Shown here in pieces: positions 24,538 through 33,772 of a DNA stretch of 64,000 nucleotides. This DNA comes from Oscillospiraceae bacterium (GTDB taxonomy: Bacteria > Bacillota > Clostridia > Oscillospirales > Acutalibacteraceae), in assembly GCA_910574935.1 (NCBI GenBank), contig CAJTCU010000008.1, positions 62,001 to 126,000 of the forward strand. The letters are read 5' to 3'. A program made the translations under genes and the position numbers. A model generated the notes under the pieces. That model searched no databases. It was not told where the DNA came from and saw only the letters and a list, made by a program, of their open reading frames with translations. Positions within the stretch are counted from its first letter, which is position 1; every line of letters begins with the position of its first letter.

Positions 24538-24590
24538 AAAAGGGAAACGCCCCCTTGGCAATGCCAATGAGATGGGTGCTTCCCTTTTTT
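24538..24590 (+). terminator. intrinsic terminator after rpmF
   Basis: AAAAGGGAAACGCCCC pairs, with small irregularities, with GGGTGCTTCCC, followed by TTTTTT. The remaining ~200 bp to the next gene shows no gene. Confidence 0.7.
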
Positions 24591-24797
24591 GATTTAGTGA
24601 GAATAAAAAGCGGAAAGCAGTGTATATCAAACAATGCATCATTAAGGATTTGTTTGCGTGGAAGGATTTAGAGCCCTGGAACCCGGCTTTTTTAAGGGGA
24701 AAACCTGCCGTGGATTCAGGAGCGCGGGCGGGCTTTTTAAGCGGCTGCCAGGGATTTTCCATAAATGTGGGACAGCTTTCCCGGTAAGGAGGAGGCA

Positions 24798-26144
24798 ATG
24801 GTTAGAATTGACGGAGTAGAGCCGGGAAGCCGGGCCCAGCGGGCCGGAATTTTGCCCGGAGACCTACTGGTGAGTATGAATGGCCACTCGGTAACAGATG
24901 TGCTGGACTTCCGCTTTTATGAGACCGAGCGAGAGCTTCGGCTGGTACTGCGACGGGAGGGACGGGACTTGGCGGTGGAACTGATAAAACCGCAGTATGC
25001 CGGGCTGGGGCTGGAATTTGAGACCTACTTGATGGACCAGCAGCGTTCTTGCCGGAACAAGTGCGTGTTCTGCTTTATTGACCAGCTTCCCCCTGGAATG
25101 CGGGAGACCCTTTATTTTAAGGATGACGATAACCGGCTAAGCTTTCTGTTTGGAAACTATATTACGTTAACCAATATCGATGATAGGGAGATTGACCGCA
25201 TTCTGCAAATGCACATTAGTCCGATCAATATTTCCGTGCACACCATGGACCCCGCGCTGCGCTGCAAGATGATGAACAACCGGTTTGCCGGGGATTCTCT
25301 GCGGTATCTTTACAGGCTGGCAGAGGGGGGCGTGCAACTGAATTGCCAAATTGTGCTGTGCCCTGGGCTTAACGACGGGGCGGCGCTGGAGTATAGTTTG
25401 AGAGAGTTATGTAAACTTGGGGGCGCCATACAGAGCGTGGCCTGTGTGCCAGTGGGCTTAACCCGCTACCGCCAAGGGCTGTATCCGCTGATTCCTTTTG
25501 ATCAAGACACAGCCGGGGCGGCGCTGGAAATCATTGAAAAATGGGGGAGCCGCTGCCTGAAAGAGCGGGGGGCCCGAACCGTGTTTGCGGCGGACGAGCT
25601 ATATCTTTTGGCAGAGAGAGAGCTGCCGACAGTGGAATTTTACGAAGATTTTCCTCAGATTGAGAACGGCGTGGGCATGCTGCGGGACCTGGAACAGGGC
25701 TTTTTATGGGCCGTGGAGGATCTGGAGCCCTGGGGCGGAAAGCGGCGGGTGACCATCCCCACGGGAGAAGCGGCCTTGGCTTTTTTGGATAAAATGCTTG
25801 ACGTGCTCCGGGAAAAATGCGATAATTTAACTATCGACTTAGTCCCTATCCACAATGATTTCTTTGGGGGCACGGTGAATGTGACGGGCCTGCTGACTGG
25901 GCGGGACATCATAGCCCAACTTTCCGGGCGAGAGCTGGGAAACGAGATTTTGATTGCGGGGAATATGCTGAAGGCAGGAGAGGATGTTTTCCTGGATGAC
26001 ATGACCCTGGAGCGGCTGAGCCAGGCCCTGGGCAAACCGGCCCGGCGGGTGGGCAGCACGGGAGAGGAACTGCTGGCGGCCATTCTGGGGCAAGAAACGC
26101 CGGGCGTGACAGAACACCAGCCCTATGAGGGTGCGGGAACTTAA
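24798..26144 (+). CDS. DUF512-family radical SAM/PDZ protein
   Basis: A 448-aa protein. The N-terminal PDZ-like domain reads VEPGSRAQRAGILPGDLLVS. A cysteine cluster, SCRNKCVFCFIDQLPPGMRE, matches the radical-SAM-like CxxxCxxC. A TIM-barrel-like section follows, and the C-terminal DUF512 part contains VTGLLTGRDIIAQL and DVFLDDMTLERLS. The biochemical function of DUF512 proteins is not established. In Firmicutes they are commonly found next to der, as here. ATG 24798 follows AAGGAGGAGG. Confidence 0.9.
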   Translation: MVRIDGVEPGSRAQRAGILPGDLLVSMNGHSVTDVLDFRFYETERELRLVLRREGRDLAVELIKPQYAGLGLEFETYLMDQQRSCRNKCVFCFIDQLPPGMRETLYFKDDDNRLSFLFGNYITLTNIDDREIDRILQMHISPINISVHTMDPALRCKMMNNRFAGDSLRYLYRLAEGGVQLNCQIVLCPGLNDGAALEYSLRELCKLGGAIQSVACVPVGLTRYRQGLYPLIPFDQDTAGAALEIIEKWGSRCLKERGARTVFAADELYLLAERELPTVEFYEDFPQIENGVGMLRDLEQGFLWAVEDLEPWGGKRRVTIPTGEAALAFLDKMLDVLREKCDNLTIDLVPIHNDFFGGTVNVTGLLTGRDIIAQLSGRELGNEILIAGNMLKAGEDVFLDDMTLERLSQALGKPARRVGSTGEELLAAILGQETPGVTEHQPYEGAGT

Positions 26145-26263
26145 AAGCTCCGGCAGACGCTTACCCCTTGCCCCTGCCAGGCATTTTGCGGTTCTGGAGC
26201 CAGCTTTTACTGGTGCTCTCCGGGGCCGCGGGGAAATTTGCATTTTCAAAAGGAGGCTTTCAT

Positions 26264-27592
26264 ATGGCAAAACCCATTGTGGCTATTGTCGGCCGGCCCA
26301 ATGTGGGCAAATCGACCTTGTTTAATAAAATCGTGGGGCGCAGGCTCTCCATTGTGGAGGACACCCCTGGTGTCACCAGGGACCGGATTTTTGGCGACGC
26401 CGAATGGTGCGGCAGGGAATTTTCCCTGGTGGATACCGGCGGTCTGGAGCCTGCCTCTAAGGACATTCTAATTTCCCAGATGCGGGAACAGGTACAGATC
26501 GCCATTGACGCGGCCAGTGTGATTATTTTGGTCACCGACCTGCGGGCCGGAGTGACAGCCAACGACATCGAGGTGGCCGAGCTGCTGCAAAAAAGCGGCC
26601 GCCCTGTGGTGCTGTGCGTCAATAAGTGCGACAGCGTGGGCCAGCCTCCGGCAGAGTTTTATGAATTTTACAACCTGGGCCTGGGAGACCCGGTGATGGT
26701 CTCTTCTGTCCATGGCCACGGCACTGGGGACCTGCTGGACCGGGTGCTGGAGGACCTGCCCCAAGCGGAGGAAGAGGGGCCCGATGGAGAGATTATTAAA
26801 GTGGCAGTGATTGGAAAGCCCAACGTGGGCAAGTCCTCGCTGGTGAACCGGGTGGCGGGGGAAAACCGCTGCATTGTCTCTGATATGGCGGGCACCACCC
26901 GGGACGCGGTGGACATGACCATTGAGAACCGTTTTGGCACTTTCACCTTTATCGACACCGCTGGGCTGCGGAAAAAGGCCAAGGTGGAGGATTCCATTGA
27001 GTATTACAGCAACCTGCGGGCCGAAATGGCTGTGGAGCGGGCGGACGTGTGCCTGATTCTTATCGACGGTACGGTGGGCTTTACGGACCAGGATTCTAAG
27101 GTGGCGGGCATTGCCCACGAGGCAGGCAAGGGCTGCGTCATCTGCGTGAACAAGTGGGACGCGGTGGAAAAGGACGACAAGACCATGGACCAAATGCGCC
27201 TAAAACTGGCCCAGGACTTTGCCTTTATGAGCTATGCGCCCATTATCTTTATCTCTGCCAAAACAGGCCAGCGGCTGGACCGGATGTTTGAACTCATCAA
27301 GCTGGCGGCCATGAGCAACGCGATGCGGGTGACCACCGGGGCCCTAAACGACGTGCTGGCCCAGGCCACAGCCCGGGTGCAGCCCCCCACGGACAAAGGG
27401 AGGCGGCTGAAGATCTACTATATTACCCAGGCCAGTACCAAGCCCCCCACCTTTGTGTGCTTTGTTAACGACCACGAGCTGTTCCACTACTCTTACCAGC
27501 GGTTTATTGTCAACCGCATACGGGAGACCTTTGGCCTGGAGTGCACCCCGGTGCGCCTGCTGATTCGAGACAAAAAGGACGAGAAAGCGTAG
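26264..27592 (+). CDS. der: ribosome-assembly GTPase Der (EngA)
   Basis: A 442-aa double-GTPase needed for 50S subunit assembly. It has two G domains in tandem: GRPNVGKSTLFNKIVGRRLS near residue 9 and GKPNVGKSSLVNRVAGENRC near residue 183, each with DTAGL-type (DTGGL, DTAGL) and NKxD (NKCD, NKWD) motifs, then a C-terminal KH-like domain ending near RLLIRDKKDEKA. ATG 26264 has AAAAGGAGG upstream; the frame is open for 32 codons before it. It is followed by plsY after about 50 bp. Confidence 0.97.
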   Translation: MAKPIVAIVGRPNVGKSTLFNKIVGRRLSIVEDTPGVTRDRIFGDAEWCGREFSLVDTGGLEPASKDILISQMREQVQIAIDAASVIILVTDLRAGVTANDIEVAELLQKSGRPVVLCVNKCDSVGQPPAEFYEFYNLGLGDPVMVSSVHGHGTGDLLDRVLEDLPQAEEEGPDGEIIKVAVIGKPNVGKSSLVNRVAGENRCIVSDMAGTTRDAVDMTIENRFGTFTFIDTAGLRKKAKVEDSIEYYSNLRAEMAVERADVCLILIDGTVGFTDQDSKVAGIAHEAGKGCVICVNKWDAVEKDDKTMDQMRLKLAQDFAFMSYAPIIFISAKTGQRLDRMFELIKLAAMSNAMRVTTGALNDVLAQATARVQPPTDKGRRLKIYYITQASTKPPTFVCFVNDHELFHYSYQRFIVNRIRETFGLECTPVRLLIRDKKDEKA

Positions 27593-27641
27593 GGCGTACG
27601 AACGCTTATGGGAATACGTCCAAACTATAGGGGGAAAGAAC

Positions 27642-28376
27642 ATGTCAAAGCAAGAGCTTTACTGTGGGATCGGGCTGGCCGTTTCGGCGGTCATCGGGTA
27701 TCTTCTGGGGGGGATTAACTGGGCCATTATCCTAACCCGCATTGTCCAGCGGAAGGACATCCGCAACCAGGGCAGCGGCAATGCGGGCATGACCAACGTG
27801 CTGCGCAGCGTGGGCAAGCTGCCGGCGCTGCTGACCTTTGTGGGGGACTTTCTCAAGTGCGTGACGGCGGTGCTGCTGGGCCAGCTGGTGATGCGCTGGG
27901 TTATGATGAGCCCAGCGGTGCTGGCCGGTTCCACCCTTTTCTCCAGCGAGGTGTTCCAGTATGCCCGGTACCTGGCGGGCGCGGCCTGCGTGGTGGGGCA
28001 TATTTTCCCCATCTACTACGGATTCCGGGGGGGAAAGGGCATTGTGGCCGCCGCGGCCATGATTCTGCTGGTAGACTGGCGGGTGTTTTTGCTGGTCATC
28101 GCCACTTTCCTGGTTCTCTTTATCGCCAGAAGGATTATCTCCCTGGCCTCGGTGGTGTGCGCGGCGGCGTACCCGGTATATACCTTTTTGGTGGCCTTTT
28201 TCCTGGACTACGGGGGCAGCCCCTGGGCCGGGAACAAGGGGCACTCGCTGGCATACCTGCTGGTGGCCACAGGGGCGGCGCTGTTCATTGGGGTGCTGGT
28301 GCTGGTAAAGCACCGGGCCAACATAGGGCGGCTGCTGCGGGGCCAGGAAAAGCCGATTATTGGCAAAGGGAAGTAG
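27642..28376 (+). CDS. plsY: glycerol-3-phosphate acyltransferase PlsY
   Basis: An integral membrane enzyme that uses acyl-phosphate (made by PlsX) to acylate glycerol-3-phosphate, the first step of phospholipid synthesis. The 244-aa protein shows the conserved loops GSGNAGMTNVLRSVGK, GHIFPIYYGFRGGKGIVAAA and, near the end, VKHRANIGRLLRGQE, with about seven hydrophobic helices. The central loop is longer than in short PlsY forms. plsX lies far away at 50.2 kb on the other strand. It follows der on the same strand. Confidence 0.95.
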   Translation: MSKQELYCGIGLAVSAVIGYLLGGINWAIILTRIVQRKDIRNQGSGNAGMTNVLRSVGKLPALLTFVGDFLKCVTAVLLGQLVMRWVMMSPAVLAGSTLFSSEVFQYARYLAGAACVVGHIFPIYYGFRGGKGIVAAAAMILLVDWRVFLLVIATFLVLFIARRIISLASVVCAAAYPVYTFLVAFFLDYGGSPWAGNKGHSLAYLLVATGAALFIGVLVLVKHRANIGRLLRGQEKPIIGKGK

Positions 28377-28421
28377 CGGGCTATAAAGTTTACATAATTT
28401 TCACATATTACCAGCTGCCCA

Positions 28422-28450
28422 TTGACTTTTTTGCCCGGATGTATTATTAT
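28422..28450 (+). promoter_or_regulatory. promoter of murA
   Basis: TTGACT (28422-28427), 17 bp, TATTAT (28445-28450), about 65 bp upstream of the TTG start of murA. Confidence 0.75.
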
Positions 28451-28520
28451 AGCTCTTGGACCCAATACTAAGAGTAAAGTCAATTCCGGCCTGTCCTGCG
28501 GGCCATAAGGAAGTGTAAAT

Positions 28521-29813
28521 TTGGATAAATATGTGATACATGGGGGGCGTCGCCTTTGCGGCGAGGTCAATATTAGTGGCGCAAAAAACGCGGCAGTGGC
28601 TATTTTGCCCGCCATCATTCTGTCCGATTCTCCTTGCTGTATAGAAAATTTGCCAGATATTTCAGACGTGAAAAACTCCGCTTATATTTTAGAGGAGATG
28701 GGGGCCCGGGTGGAGTATCCGGACCGGCACACCATGGTGATTGACCCCCGCCCCATTGACACGGACACCGTGAGCGCCGACGTGGCCCGGCGGATGCGGG
28801 GCTCGTATTATTTTATTGGCGCTTTGCTGGGCCGGTGCCGCCGGGCGCTGGTGCCCCTGCCCGGGGGCTGCGACTTTGGCGTACGGCCCATTGACCAGCA
28901 TTTAAAGGGTTTTGAGGCCCTGGGCTGTGAGCACAGCCTGGACAACGGCGGCATGATCTCTGTTACCGCGCCGAACGACCTGCACGGGGCCCATATTTAT
29001 CTGGACGTGGTCACAGTGGGGGCCACCATGAATATTATGCTTACTGCCGTTAAAGCCCGGGGCGTTACGGTCATTGAAAACGCCGCCCGAGAGCCCCACG
29101 TGGTGGACCTGGCCAACTTTTTGAACACCATGGGGGCCGATATCCGGGGCGCGGGCACGGATACCATCAAGATCCATGGGGTTCAGCAGCTGCGGGGGGT
29201 GACCTATACCATCATCCCAGACCAGATTGAGGCTGGCACATATATGATGGCCGCGGCCGCCACCTACGGGGACATCACCGTGAAAAACGTGACCCCCAAG
29301 CACCTGGAGTCCATCTCCGCCAAGCTGGTGGAAATGGGGGTACGGGTGGAAGAGGGCGACGATACGGTGCGGGTTACCTGCGACCGGCAGCTGCGCAAAT
29401 GCAATGTAAAAACCCTGCCCCACCCGGGTTTTCCCACCGACATGCAGCCCCAAATCACCACTCTGCTGACCACGGCGGGGGGCATCAGCATGGTGACAGA
29501 GAGTATCTTTAGCGGCGGACGCTTTAAATATGTGGACGAGCTGCGGAACATGGGGGCACAGATTACCGTAGAGGGCAGCCTGGCCGTGGTAGAGGGCGTA
29601 CAAAGGCTAAAGGGCGCCCCGGTGCGGGCCCTGGACCTGAGAGCCGGTGTGGCCATGATTTTGGCTGGGCTGATGGCCAGCGGCGTCACCCAGGTGGAAA
29701 ACATCCGGTTTATCGAGCGCGGCTACGAAAATATTGTAGACAAGCTGGCGGGGCTGGGAGCGGATATCTTCTATCAGTCCGCGCCGGAGCCCAGGATGTA
29801 TCATATTGGATGA
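28521..29813 (+). CDS. murA: UDP-N-acetylglucosamine 1-carboxyvinyltransferase
   Basis: Transfers enolpyruvate from PEP to UDP-GlcNAc, the first committed step of peptidoglycan synthesis. The 430-aa protein begins with GRRLCGEVNISGAKNAAVAI. It has the active-site loop LPGGCDFGVRPIDQHLKGFE with the catalytic Cys near residue 117, which is the fosfomycin target, and PTDMQPQITTLLTTAGGIS. TTG 28521 follows AAGGAAG. Firmicutes often have two murA copies; only one is here. The next gene begins four bases after the stop. Confidence 0.95.
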   Translation: MDKYVIHGGRRLCGEVNISGAKNAAVAILPAIILSDSPCCIENLPDISDVKNSAYILEEMGARVEYPDRHTMVIDPRPIDTDTVSADVARRMRGSYYFIGALLGRCRRALVPLPGGCDFGVRPIDQHLKGFEALGCEHSLDNGGMISVTAPNDLHGAHIYLDVVTVGATMNIMLTAVKARGVTVIENAAREPHVVDLANFLNTMGADIRGAGTDTIKIHGVQQLRGVTYTIIPDQIEAGTYMMAAAATYGDITVKNVTPKHLESISAKLVEMGVRVEEGDDTVRVTCDRQLRKCNVKTLPHPGFPTDMQPQITTLLTTAGGISMVTESIFSGGRFKYVDELRNMGAQITVEGSLAVVEGVQRLKGAPVRALDLRAGVAMILAGLMASGVTQVENIRFIERGYENIVDKLAGLGADIFYQSAPEPRMYHIG

Positions 29814-29816
29814 GCT

Positions 29817-30689
29817 ATGGAGATAGCAAGGCGGCGCTATGAGGCCAGCGCGGCTTCGGTGCTGGCCCTACAGAACCCGGACGGCACCTGGGGGAGCCAG
29901 TTCCACACCCTCTCCATGCCGGACCGGCGCAGGGGCTTGATCACCACCGAACAGGCCCTGCGGCGGCTGAAAATTTTGGGCTATACCCTGGAGGACGAGC
30001 CCATCCGCCGGGCGGTGGACTGCATGACCCGCTGCCTGCGGGGGGAGAGGAAGATTGACGGCTATTGGGAAAAAGGCCATGACTGGGCGCTTTTTACCAA
30101 GCTGATGCTCTCCGCGTGGGTGCGGGAATTTTGCCCGGACGAGCCCCTGGCGCTGGACTTTGCCAAAAAATGGGCCAGAGTGATGGAGCGGACCTTTGCG
30201 GATGGTACGTATGCTGTCGGCGCGTACCGGGAGGCGTATGGAAGGGAGTTCCACTCGCCGGTAAGGGGCGGCCGGGAGCGGGATTTTGTGGACTTTTACC
30301 ATGTGAGCCTGCTTAAGGGGATGCTCACCCCGGAGACAGAGGACAGGTTTCTCCACTATGTGATGGGGAAGCCAGAGGGGATATACTATATCTGCGGCCC
30401 CGTGGGCTGTCTGCCGGAGGAGTTTGCCTCCCGGGAGACGGTGCGGTACTTGAGCGGGGTGGAGCTTTTGTCAGGCTATGCTCTTGCGGCGGAGAAGCTG
30501 GGATTTGCGGCGGACTGGATGGAGGAGAACCGGGATAGTTCGGGCCAATGGGACCTAGGGCCAAAGGCCAAAGACGGGGTTCATCTGCCCCTTTCAGAAT
30601 CTTGGCGGAGAAAAGGAGCCCGGCAGGCGGACTGCACCCAGTGGGTCGGGAGCATTTTAGCCCGACTCCGGCGGAAGGAAGATTCATAA
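29817..30689 (+). CDS. alpha/alpha-toroid-like hypothetical protein
   Basis: A 290-aa protein, almost entirely helical, with no signal peptide. LALQNPDGTWG near the start and NRDSSGQWDLG near the end resemble the QW-type repeats of terpene-cyclase/prenyltransferase alpha/alpha toroids. No catalytic DxDD or similar motif is evident. Function is unknown. It follows murA after 3 bp and so is translated with it; a terminator-like hairpin lies after its stop. Confidence 0.7.
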   Translation: MEIARRRYEASAASVLALQNPDGTWGSQFHTLSMPDRRRGLITTEQALRRLKILGYTLEDEPIRRAVDCMTRCLRGERKIDGYWEKGHDWALFTKLMLSAWVREFCPDEPLALDFAKKWARVMERTFADGTYAVGAYREAYGREFHSPVRGGRERDFVDFYHVSLLKGMLTPETEDRFLHYVMGKPEGIYYICGPVGCLPEEFASRETVRYLSGVELLSGYALAAEKLGFAADWMEENRDSSGQWDLGPKAKDGVHLPLSESWRRKGARQADCTQWVGSILARLRRKEDS

Positions 30690-30699
30690 GAAAACTGCG

Positions 30700-30738
30700 C
30701 CCTGCCCGGGATGAGAGCCCGGCAGGGTGATTTTGTGA
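30700..30738 (+). terminator. terminator-like hairpin after the murA operon
   Basis: CCCTGCCCGGG and CCCGGCAGGG form a stem with one bulged base, followed by TGATTTTGT. The T run is short, so termination may be partial and allow reading into the hydrolase gene. Confidence 0.5.
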
Positions 30739-30751
30739 GGAGGAACTTGCA

Positions 30752-31534
30752 ATGGCACGGCTTTGTCCGCTGTTCTCGGGCAGTTCTGGGAACAGCTATT
30801 ATATTGGCTCCCGCAGCCAGGGGGTGCTCATCGACGCGGGCCGCAGCGCCCGCCAGCTGGACGGGATGCTGAAGCTCTGCGGCATTGACCCCCTGGCCAT
30901 TCATGCCATTCTCATTACCCACGAGCACACGGACCACATTAACGGCCTGCGGGTGTTTGCCAAGAAGTACGGCCTACCCGTGTACGCCAGCCCCGGCACC
31001 CTGGGGGCCCTGCCCGCTGGCCTGGAGGGCCTGGACCTGCGGCCCATAGAAGGAGAGGTGAACCTGGCTGGCATGGGGGTGCGGCCTTTTTCTGTGTCCC
31101 ATGACTGTGCTCAGCCGGTGGGATACCGGATACATACTGGAGATGACCGGAAGTTCTGTCTGGCCACGGACCTGGGGTTTCTCTCGGACCAGGCCAAAGA
31201 GGCCCTTTTTGGCTGCGACCTGGTGGTGATTGAATCCAACCACGATGTGGAGATGCTGCGCAACGGGCCCTATCCCTACCCGCTAAAGCGCCGCATTCTA
31301 TCAGACCAGGGGCATCTTTCTAACGCGGTGTGCGCGGAATTTTTGCCCCAGCTGTTAAGTACAGGCGTCCGGCGTTTTGTGCTGGCCCATATCAGCCGAG
31401 AAAACAACACCCCTGCCCTGGCCCTGGAAACCGCCCGCTGCGCCCTGACCATGGCTGGATACATAGGTGACGTGGACTATACCTTAGAGGCGGCGCCGGT
31501 GGAAAATATAGGGGGCCGGGTGGTGATTTTCTAA
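30752..31534 (+). CDS. metallo-beta-lactamase-fold hydrolase (WalJ/YycJ-like)
   Basis: A 260-aa cytoplasmic MBL-fold protein with the metal site THEHTDHINGLRVF, SVSHDCAQPVGYRI, ATDLGFLSD and VIESNHDVEML, matching the YycJ/WalJ group. In Firmicutes those proteins are linked to cell-wall/division control and DNA repair. It begins MARLCPLFSGSSGNSYYIGS, typical of the group. ATG 30752 has GAGGAGG upstream. Its TAA overlaps the ATG of rlmH, the usual pairing at the end of walRK-HIJ clusters; the two-component genes are not nearby. Confidence 0.88.
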   Translation: MARLCPLFSGSSGNSYYIGSRSQGVLIDAGRSARQLDGMLKLCGIDPLAIHAILITHEHTDHINGLRVFAKKYGLPVYASPGTLGALPAGLEGLDLRPIEGEVNLAGMGVRPFSVSHDCAQPVGYRIHTGDDRKFCLATDLGFLSDQAKEALFGCDLVVIESNHDVEMLRNGPYPYPLKRRILSDQGHLSNAVCAEFLPQLLSTGVRRFVLAHISRENNTPALALETARCALTMAGYIGDVDYTLEAAPVENIGGRVVIF

Positions 31535-32004
31535 TGCTTTTGGTAAAGCTTGTGTGTATGGGCAAGCTGAAAGAGGCCTTTTGGCGGCAGGCTGTGCAGG
31601 AGTACGAGAAGCGGCTGGCAGGTCTGTGCCGGTTTGAACTGGCAGAGCTGCCAGAGGCAAGGCTTCCCAGCGCCCCCAGTCCAGGAGAAGTGGCCAGTGC
31701 CCTGGAAAAGGAAGCGGCCGCCATTCTTTCCAAGCTGGAGGGGACGGTATACCCCCTGTGCATTGAGGGGAAAGGGATAGACTCGCTGGGAATGGCCGCG
31801 CTGCTAAAGGAGGCCATGCGGTCGCCAGGGGCGGTTAGCTTTGTCATTGGCAGTTCTTTTGGCTTGTCTGAGCAGGTGAAGAGGGCGGGGCGGCCCATCT
31901 CCATGTCTGCCATGACCTTTCCCCACCAGTTGGCCCGGGTCATGTTGTGCGAACAGGCATACAGAGGGCTGCAAATTTTACGGGGGGCGCCTTACCATAA
32001 GTAG
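31534..32004 (+). CDS. rlmH: 23S rRNA (pseudouridine1915-N3)-methyltransferase RlmH
   Basis: A SPOUT-fold methyltransferase acting on helix 69 of 23S rRNA in the assembled 70S ribosome. The 156 residues match the family length. Conserved parts are LVCMGKLKEAFWRQAVQEYE at the N-terminus, YPLCIEGKGIDS, the knot motif FVIGSSFGLSEQVK and the C-terminal MTFPHQLARVMLCEQAYRGL. The start overlaps the upstream stop (TAATG). Confidence 0.95.
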   Translation: MLLVKLVCMGKLKEAFWRQAVQEYEKRLAGLCRFELAELPEARLPSAPSPGEVASALEKEAAAILSKLEGTVYPLCIEGKGIDSLGMAALLKEAMRSPGAVSFVIGSSFGLSEQVKRAGRPISMSAMTFPHQLARVMLCEQAYRGLQILRGAPYHK

Positions 32005-32066
32005 AAGCGCCGCCGGTGTGCCTGGTCCAGAACTTTTTACCCTGGTCCTGTTTCCAGATGCATTGT

Positions 32067-32178
32067 TAGGGCTTGTTGAAAACATCGAAAAACACTGTGC
32101 CCAGGAAGCGGCCTCTTTCCGCGTCAAACCTCCTGGGCGCAATCATTCGTCTTTTCCTCTATGTTCAAACAGGCCCTA
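32067..32178. mobile_element. family A miniature element, copy 5 (internally deleted)
   Basis: A 112-bp element with ends TAGGGCTTGTTGAAAA and TTCAAACAGGCCCTA. The middle is shorter than in other copies. Flanking TA on both sides. Confidence 0.8.
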
Positions 32179-32231
32179 AAGCGAAATTACGAATGGCCGA
32201 ATTTTGCGCCGTACATGCTCCCCTTAAAGCT

Positions 32232-32271
32232 AAGACAGCAGACCCACCTGCCAGGGTCTGCTGTCTTTTGG
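32232..32271. terminator. bidirectional terminator hairpin downstream of the PTS gene
   Basis: AAGACAGCAGACCC (32232-32245) and GGGTCTGCTGTCTT (32254-32267) form a perfect 14-bp stem with an 8-nt loop, ending in TTTT on the plus strand. It lies between the converging rlmH side and the end of the minus-strand PTS gene. Confidence 0.8.
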
Positions 32272-32289
32272 GTTCATACTTGTGCTTTT

Positions 32290-33390
32290 TTACACTAAGT
32301 CCAATTTGAGATCTCCGTCTTTTACCCAGCCCCGTTTTCGCAGGCCCAGGTTAATAATCCAGCTTAGCACAGCCGGTAATACAAAACAGATCAACAGCAG
32401 GCCCAGCCAATCGATGGCCCCAATGCTGGCCTTGGCCCCAGTGGCCACGTCGTTGACCCAGCCGGAGTACACGCCGATCTGACCCACCAGCCCGCAGGTG
32501 CCCATGCCCGAAGCCACGCCCCCCGAGGGGTCGTTCATCTCCAGGCCCAATAAACAGGTGGCGATAGGCCCGGTAATGGCTGCGGCCAGAGTGGGGGCAA
32601 TCCACACCCGCGGGTTTTTGATAATATTAGGCACTTGCAACATAGAAGTGCCCAGGCCTTGGGCCACCAAACCGCCCCAGCGGTTTTCCCGAAAGCTGAT
32701 AACCGCGAAGCCCACCATTTGGGCGCAGCACCCGGCCACAGCCGCGCCGCCCGCCAGGCCGGTGAGACCAAAAGCCGCGCACAGGGCAGCGGAGGAGATG
32801 GGCAGGGTGAGGGCAATGCCCACCAGCACAGACACCACAATGCCCATCCAAAAAGGCTGAAGGACTGTGGCGTCCTTAATGAGCTGGCCAAAGGCATGGG
32901 CCGCAGAGCCCACCCAGGGGGCGCATAGATATGCCAGCACAGCCCCGCTGCCAATGGTTACCAAAGGGGTAACCAAAATGTCCACCGGGGTTTTTTTGCT
33001 TACCAGTTTGCCTAGCTCGGCGGCCACAATGGCAATGAGCAGCACGGCCAGAGGCCCGCCGTCGCCCCCCAGGGTATTAGAGGCGCTGCCCACGGCGGTT
33101 AGGCTAAACAAAACCAAGGGCGGGGCCTTTAGAGCGTAGCCAATGGCAATGGCCATGGCTGGACCGGACATGGATTTGGCAAAATTACCCACCTCCACCA
33201 GTATAGGCAGGTTTAACTGAGAGCCCAGGGTAGAGATGATGGTGCCCACCAGCAAAGAGGCAAAAAGCCCCTGGGCCATAGCGCTCATGGCGTCCACAAA
33301 GTATAGGCGCAAGTAGGCTTTAACAGAGCCCCAAACGCCCTGGGACTGAGCGGGCAGGACCGTGTGGGAGGCATTTTTTTTATTGCTCAA
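32290..33390 (-). CDS. PTS EIIC-type membrane protein (PfoR/PTS_EIIC_2 family), stand-alone
   Basis: A 366-aa integral membrane protein with about ten hydrophobic segments. FVDAMSAMAQGLFASLLVGT at the N-terminus, KSMSGPAMAIAIGYALKAPP and the C-terminal VNDVATGAKASIGAIDWLGL match the EIIC family that includes PfoR. No EIIA or EIIB domain or gene is seen nearby. It may use general components, or act as a non-PTS transporter or sensor; the substrate is unknown. The AGGAAGGAAGG site lies about 20 bases upstream of ATG 33390, rather far, so the exact start is less certain. Confidence 0.85.
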   Translation of the reverse strand: MSNKKNASHTVLPAQSQGVWGSVKAYLRLYFVDAMSAMAQGLFASLLVGTIISTLGSQLNLPILVEVGNFAKSMSGPAMAIAIGYALKAPPLVLFSLTAVGSASNTLGGDGGPLAVLLIAIVAAELGKLVSKKTPVDILVTPLVTIGSGAVLAYLCAPWVGSAAHAFGQLIKDATVLQPFWMGIVVSVLVGIALTLPISSAALCAAFGLTGLAGGAAVAGCCAQMVGFAVISFRENRWGGLVAQGLGTSMLQVPNIIKNPRVWIAPTLAAAITGPIATCLLGLEMNDPSGGVASGMGTCGLVGQIGVYSGWVNDVATGAKASIGAIDWLGLLLICFVLPAVLSWIINLGLRKRGWVKDGDLKLDLV

Positions 33391-33613
33391 AAGATTTCCT
33401 TCCTTCCATCAGGAGGGAGAAAGCCCCAGAGGGCCTTTCGATCCCTCCGGCAAATTTTATTGGTAGAGCCATCTATATTCACTATGTTGCCCAGGCGGTG
33501 CAGCCGCGTTCAGTGGGGGAATCGCCGCCGGAGGCTTTCCGGCCAGGCTTTTGCCCAAAAGGTCGTTCCCTTGTCCTAGTAGCGGTCCGCGTCAACTGGG
33601 CCGTGTTGGGTTC
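33391..33613 (-). promoter_or_regulatory. long structured 5' leader of the PTS gene
   Basis: About 220 nt separate the predicted transcription start from the PTS start codon. Hairpins visible in the RNA sense include GGAGGGA...TCCCTCC (plus 33409-33449) enclosing GAAAGGCCC/GGGGCTTTC just before the ribosome-binding site, and a GCCGG/CCGGC stem further upstream. This layout suggests RNA-level control. I could not match it to a known riboswitch. Confidence 0.5.
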
Positions 33614-33620
33614 AAGAACT

Positions 33621-33649
33621 ATTATAGCGGCAAAGGGGCGAAAGGTCAA
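33621..33649 (-). promoter_or_regulatory. promoter of the PTS gene
   Basis: On the minus strand TTGACC (33644-33649), 17 bp, TATAAT (33621-33626). It diverges from the promoter at 33773-33801. Confidence 0.85.
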
Positions 33650-33772
33650 TAGTTTTGTGAGCAAAGCCGGGGGCAAAAAGTTTCGTCCTAATGTTGGCTC
33701 TGTGAGCCAGGGCAGGACCCGCTATAGATGCCAAGTCACGTCCCTTTGGCTGTGAATTGGGGGAAGAGACGG

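Noticed and set aside
24640-24790. Possible family A remnant in the gap before the DUF512 gene
   Set aside because: TTTAGAGCCCTGG has only a few bases in common with the element ends.
33475-33600. CCGCCTGGGCA in the PTS leader, similar to the 3' end of ZTP riboswitches
   Set aside because: The matching 5' half (GTGACTGGCG-like) and the rest of the fold are not found; the short motif alone is not enough.
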